Of a stretch of DNA of 64,000 bases, positions 27,701-36,700 are shown piece after piece (positions within the stretch are counted from its first letter, which is position 1; the number at the start of each line of letters is the position of its first letter). The notes under the pieces were generated by a model. It was not told the DNA's origin. It searched no databases and was given only the letters and a program-made list of their open reading frames with translations. The position numbers and the translations under genes are program-made. The DNA comes from Corbicula japonica (Eukaryota > Mollusca > Bivalvia > Venerida > Cyrenidae): NCBI GenBank assembly GCA_038501625.1, contig JAZAYU010000006.1, forward strand, positions 14,200,638 to 14,264,637, written 5' to 3'.

Positions 27701-30700
27701 CATTTCAGCCAATCAGATGCTTGAGATCTGAGACGTGCCTCCGATCACAGTTTTATGATCTTGGGCCCTGAAAGGCAAAACCTTGCACAAAGTGACTGGT
27801 GTCTTGTGATTGTGATAAAAATAGTACTGTCAGTATTTCACATGTATGTTGATGTTTAGCACAGATAAATATAGTCTTCTGCGGTTTAATTTGAGTGTTA
27901 CTGTTTTGCAGGTTCTTCAGGCAAATATAACTGGTACCACTATAGTTATTTAAAACTAGAATTTTGTGTTCCTTGGAACATGTGTCACCCGCTTGCAAAA
28001 GTTGAAATGTGGGCCTATGTTTTATCATATCCCTGCAGCTCACACAATTAATCATATCCTTGAAGGTCACACAAGAAAAGACAAGAACTTCAATTGGATG
28101 CAAATAAGGTAAAAGTTACAAAACTATACTAAATGTAGAACTGACCTGGATTTAACACTAGCTTTGGATCTGTTTTGAAACCAACAATAAAGCACAACTC
28201 AAATTTCAATCTTCAGCACAATACTGGGCTGAAGGTTATAAACCAGAGATTGGAAACCAGTCTCAAATCTCAAGCATCTGATTGGCTGAAATGGCGACAG
28301 GTCGCCATTTCAGCCAATCAGATGCTTGAGATTTGAGACTGGTTTCCATGCTCAGTTTTATAACCTTGGTCACAGGACACCTTTCATAGCCAGGCTAACC
28401 CTTTACTCAATATATACAGATTTTATCTCATGTGTGACCAGTGTATATCCAGATCAAGAGGCACATTTGTGATCAGGATCTGCACAGTTTGCTTTTTGGT
28501 CAGAAATAACCTAAAAAATCAAAAAGGGAACAGTGTAGGTGCCGATCAGATGATACAGATGTGCTGGCTGATGTGGATCTACATTGTTAGCTCAATCCAC
28601 AGGCATACGGAGGAAAGGGAGACCACTGATACTTACATTAATCCTCCTGAAGGCTCGGTACTCCAGGTATGTGAGGTGGTCTGCAAGCTCTTCTGGTTCC
28701 AGATGATTAAACACGAGTGATACTTTACGGTTGTGGCGCATTGATGGATTCCGAACTGATATACTTCTCATCCAGTCATACGATGGGCTGTAACAAATAA
28801 AACAAATTGTTTGATCACAATGTTTACCAGAATTATGTTTAATTTTTAACCCTTTCCATAGACATACCTTTATTGCGTGGGCGAACAGTGTTGATCCAGA
28901 TCAGCCGGCACATCCATGCAGTCTGAACATGTCGGCATTGTTCGCTTTATGATTTGTTATGTTATTTCTGACCAAAATGTGACCAGTGCAGATCCTGATC
29001 AGACAGCATGGATGTGCCGGCTGATCTGGATCTACACTGGTCACACATGCATAAAAAGGCATATATATGAAGGAAAGGGTTAAGTTATATACATGTTTTA
29101 TGGTCAAAAATATAAATGCTTATCATAGTCATTGTACAGATCTAAAAACAGACCATTTTGAGGAATATTCTTTAGAAGCAAAAAGAAGGAATAAAGCAAA
29201 CAGCATAGTTTTATTAGTCTGTGATACCCCACTCTTGTAAGACATTAATCCAGTTCTTGAAAACTTATATTCAATGCAAGTAAAGACCTAAAAGTAGTCT
29301 GCACTTCTAATGGAGGACGACAACTAAATGACAGACAAAACTACATCAAAGATGCTCAATCTGGCTTGAATGAAGTTTCTGTCCAGAAGAACTAAAGAAA
29401 CCTCAGTACAAGACAACAAGGAAACTCCTTATTTTATTTCTAGCAAATTATATAATGTCTTTTATGAAATATGTCAAGACAAATAAATGTTGTCCTTCTG
29501 ACACGTCTGTATTTTCTTGGAACGAGCCAATCCTGACACACAAAACAAGCATTTTGAGGTAAATTCTGAGAGGTTTAGATTTCTTGCTGAACAAGGAAAC
29601 CCAGATTTTTTTAACACAAAGCATTTGAAAACTTGCAATTTGTCACAATTTGAACAAGTGCAGCTTGTTCTTTTAATCCTTTACTCCATACATATGACCT
29701 AAATAGCATAAGTGACTAGTGTAGATCCAGATAAGCTTAGGTACATCAATGCCATATGATCTACACTAACCACTTTTTGGTCAGAAATAATCTAAAGAAT
29801 CTATAAGAGAACAAAACAGATCCTGTTCAGATGGGTGTGCCAGCTGATCTGGATCTACACTGTTTGCCCATGAGATAATAGTCAAGTAAAGAGTTGATAT
29901 GTTCATGGTTTGAAATGCCATTCCACATACATGGTACAAGCTAGCCAATGTTTAGAAAGTCTGCAAGTTCTTAGAAAGTACTGTTTTCTGTAAGCTAAAC
30001 AAAAACTGCAAGGTTCATTTCCACATTTGAGAGGGAAAAAGTTGATCCCTTAACAACAAACAAACACGACTATGGGTTTTTAAAACTTTTTACAATCAAC
30101 CTAAAATTTTAGACACTTTAACCCTTTCCTCCATAGATACACCTTTATTGCATGGGCGAACAGTTTAGATCCAGATCAGCCGGCACATCCGCTTTTTGAT
30201 GAGTTAGGTTATTTCTGACCAAATGGGACCAGTGCAGATCCTGATCAGACGGTGCTGTCTGATCTGGATCCACACTGGTGGCACATGCATTAAAATTTAT
30301 GGAGGAAAGGGTTAAAAAGGCATGTATGTACTCTGCTGTTTACCAGCATCCCTATGTTTACTTACACTTTAGAGAGGTCTATAAGTTCTTGGAAAGTGCT
30401 GTTCCCTGTTCGCTGAACAAGCAACCCAAAGGTTTTGATCACAGTCTGCAGCTTGGAGTCAAGGTCAAATTGAACTGGATACTGCCGGATCCAGTATCTG
30501 AAATACAAACACAGGATAATAACCTAGAAGAAAGTGACATTTGAACCTGAAATACAAACAGAGGATAATAACTTAAATAAAAAAAGTGACATTTGAATCA
30601 GATACTCTTGGATCCAGTATCTGAAATACAAACAGAGGATAATAACTTGGATAAAAAAAGTGACATTTGAACCTGAAACTGTCAGATCCATGATCTGAAA

Positions 30701-33700
30701 TTCAAACGTAGGGTAATAACCTGGATGAAAAGTAACATCATTAATGCATCCCACCGAACCCTAAATAGTAATGTTGGAGATGTTAACAAAAAATGATCCT
30801 TAGTTTTACATGCCATTTGTTTTGCTAAAATGGTTGTGGAATGCATATTTGTTTGCAGTTTTGAAATATAACACTAACATTTTAAATAGCGTAGCTGATT
30901 ACTAGTTGTTTATAAAGTTTTACATTTCAGCATGTCTTTAATTAAAGTCTTGCTCAGTTAAGGCACTTTTGTTTTAGATAAGATTGTGGTAATTAATCTG
31001 GCAGTTTCTAGACTTACCAGAACAAAGCTTTTCCAATTCTTAATGAATGTCATAAATAAATTAGTTCAACTGCGGGGGGTGGGTAGGGGGGGGGGGGGCA
31101 TACCCCAGCATGGCTATTGGCTTGGCTTATCTATGAAATTCTATAAAAATGTTAAATTCTTCAGTTCAGTGACTCACTAAATTGTATGTGGAAACCAGTA
31201 GAACATGTCTTAATGTTATTTAATATTTTCAATAAGAGATGCTAAGTGGTCTAAATAACAACTTTTTCTAATGAGTGTTACTGATTGAGCAGATGTTTTG
31301 CACATTGACAATCACTTATTGCATGAAACAAATTGGTGTGTAGCAAAATCCCTTTCCTCAAAATATCAGCCAGCATATCCGTTCCATCTGATCAGGATCT
31401 GCACTGGTCACATTTTGGTCAGAAATAACCTAGACCAAACAGTGCAGATCCTAATCAGAAGACACGGATGTGCCAGCTGATCTGGATCTACACTGTTCAC
31501 CCAAACAATAAAGGTGTGTATATGGAGGAAAGGGTTAAGTTCATTGAAAGCTCATCAGGAAAAAATACAACTAATACAACTGAATTAAGTCTAATGAGGA
31601 AAAGATTACAGTGACTAACAAACAGGGGAAAATTAATTGGAAGAAAGAAGTGTTACAAACATGTGCCAGTTTCGATAGTACATCATGAGCTAGTTAAGTC
31701 AGCGGCAGACTGTGTCACAGTCCGGATCAATAACTGACACAGATTCTGGGCAAAGATTCCCAGTGGAGTAAAATATTGATCCAGGCCATATTTTATTGAA
31801 TCATTTAGTTTGTGTGTGTCTTCTTTTTTTAAGGTACATAAACAATGACAAATAGATTTCTACAATGGGGTGTTCTCTCTTTTTTGAAAACTAATCCTTT
31901 ATTCCTTTTTACTTTAAACAAATCCTATGATTTTGAATGAACTGTGCAAAAATTTAAGGTTACAGAAAGGACTTAAGCATAAACATCTTATTTCACACCA
32001 CTTTACCAGGCACAGAATGTAGATGATTGTAAGTATGCTGACAACAGTGTACCCTGAGGCATAGTGTAAGTTATTTATCTTTTCTTAAATTTACAGGTAT
32101 TATTGTGTGTGTGACCAGTGTAGATCCAGATCAGCCTGCACTTCCATGCTGTCTGACCAGGATCTGCACTGTTCACTTCTTGGTCAAAATATCCTAGTGA
32201 ATCAAAAGGTGAACTGTGTAGATCCTGATCAGAATTGGCAAAGATGTGCAGGATGATCTGAATCTACACTGTTCGCCCATGAATAACAGCCATATTCCCT
32301 GAAGTAAAGTATTAACACAACTGTGCACATGGACTTTGATTTTTCTATGAAGATTGAACAGTTGGCCAACCAGCTGAAAATTTAGGGAAAGTCCCAAAAA
32401 ACATACAATAACATTAAGCCCTTATATGCTAAGCACCGTATTTGTCACCTTTAAAACAAGTGTAGACATAGATCAGCCAGCAGATCCATAAAGTTTGATC
32501 ATGGTCATGGTGAACATTTGTGTCAAATTATTTTGAAATCCCTCCATTTATAATGAAGTTACAGCCAAGACAAGAAAATTCTATTTTTTGTAACAGTGAC
32601 CTTGACCTTGGACCTTTAGGCTTGGGTATTGTGCTAACACACTGCCTTGTCATAGTGAACATTTGTGCGAAGTTATTTTGAAATCCCTCCATTCATAACA
32701 AAGTAACAGCCCGGACAAGAGAAATCTATTTTAAGTAACAGTGACCTTGACCTTTGACCTACAGGCATGGGCATGGTATGCGACACACCGCCCTGTCATG
32801 GTGAACATTTGTGCCAAGTTATTTTGAAATCCCTCCATTTATAATGAAGTTACAGCCTGGACAAGAAAATTCTATTTTTCGTAACAGTGACCTTGACCTT
32901 GGATCTACAGGCAAGGATATTGTGTGGACACACCGCCTTGTCATGGTGAACATTTGTGCCAAGTTATTTTGAAATCCCTCCATTCATAACAAAGTAACAG
33001 CCTGGACAAGAAAAATCTATTTTTAGTAACAGTGACCTTGACCTTGGACCTACAGGCATGGGTATTGTACGCGACACACTGTCTTGTCATGGTGAACATT
33101 TGTGCCAAGTTATTTTGAAATCCCTCCATTCATAACGAAGTTAAGGGCCAAGTGTATATTTTGCTCAACACAAAATGTAAGTGAAAAAGGGGCATAATTT
33201 GAAAAATATTGGAAGCAGGGTTATGTGTCTTGTTGGCTTTGATGTAGATTTTGATGGTGAAAATATATTTCAAGTTGCAAGGCAATATCTCAAGTAGTTA
33301 TAAAGTTATGGGCAAAATGCATATTTTGCTTAACACAAAATATAAGAAAAAAGGGGCATTACTTGAAATATATTGACAGCACAGTTATGGGTCTTGTTGG
33401 TAATGATGTAGAATTTGATGGTGAATATATATTCCAAGTTTCAAGTTGATATCTGAAGTAGTTTATAAGTTATGGACCAAAGTGCATATTTTCCTTAACG
33501 CAACATTTAAGTGAAAAAGGGGCATAACTTTAAAAATGTTTGTAGCAGAGTTATGGGTGTTGTTGGTAATGATGTAGAATTTGATGGTGGATATATATTG
33601 CAAGTTTCAAGTTGATATCATAAGTAGTTTTCAAGTTATGGACCAAAGTGCATCTTTTGTTTAACGGACGCCGACGGGGACGCCGACGCCGACGCCAACA

Positions 33701-36700
33701 CCGACACCGAGGCGAGTAGGATAGCTCCCCTATTCTTCGAATAGCCGAGCTAAAAATAGATCCATCTGGGACTTGGTTCCGTCGAGGGCTTTGTGTACCT
33801 TGTCAATTACAAGTTTTATTCCCGTACAGCATTTAATCTATACAAATTATTTAACTTGAAAATAAACATCACTGAACATATTCTCAATACATGTAGCTTA
33901 CAAACAATAATGTAATATAAAGCAAGCAAGGGCATCATCAACTGTTTTACAAACTGTCAACTTTAAGGACATCAGGCCTTTAAACATCCTGACAATTAAC
34001 CAGTCCGCTATGGACGAACAATAAAAACTAAACGGTCTGATGTGCATAATGTATGCAAATCATACAATTAAATTACTTATTTAGGAAAACTTTACATTGA
34101 ATTTTCCGACTTGGCGAGGCCCAACACTGCGGTTTTATTCCATATTTCGTACTGATATATAATTATGTTATGAGAAATAATTAATTTAATATTACAGAAC
34201 AATGTTTACCTGTTCACATTGTGGCAAGGAATTTCACAGTAATTGGATTTATCAGCTGACAATAGACAAATAATAAGGGTGTCATAAGCTTTGATACGGA
34301 CGATAAACGGTACATCCGGTGTCATTTCCTGTAAACAGGCGATGAAAATATTCGATTTCAATCAGTTTTGGAAAAAAAAATGCAAATTTTCTATTCGATT
34401 TGGCGATATATTCTCTTATCCGAAACCCATATGGCCGATAAAATTTACATTGCTTATATAGGAAATGGTTTTGTGTTCGAAAATCGTACCCCATTTGCCG
34501 ATATATTCTTATAGCCGATACCCGATTTCGTGGAGTCTATTGTATTATGATATCATCAAGGTAATCATTCTGATAAAGTTTGGTGATATTCAGTTGAAAA
34601 ACTTAATTTCTAGCATAGTAAAATGTTTTTATTTTTTTATTGTTGTATTTTAGACCTTGTGACATGTTTTTTGACCCGAAATGACCCTGTTACAAGTAAG
34701 TCCTAAACGAATATTACATAGACAAACATTCAGCACATGTTATAACTAGAAAAAGTGAAATATACAGCTCCTTAACCTCATTTTAACCCAAAATGACCAA
34801 ATTCAGAAATTGTATGAGATACAATCAAGACATATAACTTGATTAAGTTTGATGAAAATCAGATGAAAAATGTGGTATCAAGACTAGTAAAAACATTTTC
34901 ACTAAGTTTTTGTCCAACATTCAAACATGCTAGATATCAATATGTAAGGCAAACATCTTGTCGAGCAAATTTGGTGATTTAGAAAATGCGGCCTCTTCCA
35001 AAGAAACAGTTATTTATATAAAATATGCCATTTACTACAGAAACAATTATTTATGCAAAATGTGGCTACCATCACAGAGACAAATTATTTATGTAAAATG
35101 TGGCCTCTACAACAGAAACAAATTATTTATGTAAAATGTGGCCTCTACCACAGAAACAAATTGTTTATGTAAAATGTGGCCTCTACTACAAAAAAACATT
35201 TATGTATAATTTGGCCTCGCTACCTTAGAAACAACTATTTATGTAAAATGTGGCCTCTACCACAAAAAACAAATTATTAATGTAAAATGTGGCCTCTACC
35301 ACAGAAACAATTATTTATGTAAAATGAAGTCGCTACCACAGAAACAAATTATTTACTGTTAATATTTACCTGACAGCATAGCATATTTTGGCCCTGTAGA
35401 CTTGGATAGGACAGTGTTTCTGTGAAGGAAGATGAGAACAGTTGGCCAGGGAACAAATGATCATCTCTTCACAGCTCTGGTATCTGTAAGCCACTCGTCA
35501 AGGAAAACATAGTGCATTTAAAAAATAGGCCAGTCAAGCCTACCTAGGACCTAATTACCTTTACAACTGTAGAAAAGGGTCAGTGGTTCTATTGTAATTT
35601 TGACAACTTCTACTTCCTAACTATCTTGATTGTCCTAAGACAATTTCATATTTCTCTTTATGAAATCATGCATGCAGCCCTCCCGCTACATCTTACATAG
35701 GTCACTTACTGATGAACCAAGGTGCAGAGTGTACCTCAGGATTATTGATAGTCACTGTGACTAATGAAATAAAGATTTCTATATACATCTAACTAACACC
35801 TTTGCCACTTTGTCGCACAAACTGACTGCTTCTAAGCACAGTACAAGTCAAGCTATCCTCATCCAAGGCTATCTACTGAATTGGAAATATTGGGACAGAA
35901 CTACTGTATTAGGATTTTATGTCTGTTGAATTACTGCAGTGGGTGGGGTAAGATAGGTTTAATATTACAAAAATATTTACTGTATCTTAGCTGATTCATT
36001 TCACAATACAAAATAAAGATCTAAGATGACAGAATCAGGGTGCTAAAGTGACATGTTTAACTTTCAACATGTCATTAAATGGTAAGGAATACCCCAATTA
36101 AATATCTAATCTTTATTTAATAAAGGTATTTTATTTCACTGCATGGGCACAGGGACATTCAATATATCACGATGATATGATGATTAAGAATGATGTGTTA
36201 ACATTGTATTACCTGTTTATTTGTTCATTTTCAGCTTCCATTTTTTATGGCAACAGTACTTCGAGAAAGGGCACTAGGGAGACATTACAATCATTACAAC
36301 TGATATTCTAAAATGTTCAGTAAAACTGTCACTCTTGTCAAATTTATAACAAGTAAAATATTACTAGCAGGTAAAGAATGTCTTCGATCAAACCACTGGA
36401 GATCTCTTGGGTGGGTTTAACTTCAACACATCTACTATCTTAGTGATCATCCAGTGAAGGATATATATCTGATGATTCAAAAGATGTTGTTTTTTTTTTC
36501 ATAAAATGACCCTTGAATCCTTTACTTCATGCGATACAGCTTTACACTTTAGATTCCGATTAGCCAGCATATCCATGCCATCTGATCAGCTATAACAGTA
36601 CTGATTTTTCAATTCAATAGCTTATTTCTAACCAAGAAACAACCAATGCAGATCCAGATCTGATGGCATTAATATTTTATCTGATATGGATCAACACCGG

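Noticed and set aside
34285..34545. Possible pogo-like end with words CGATATATTCT and GCCGATA
   Set aside because: Repeated words are present but I could not find a matching opposite terminus or target duplication.
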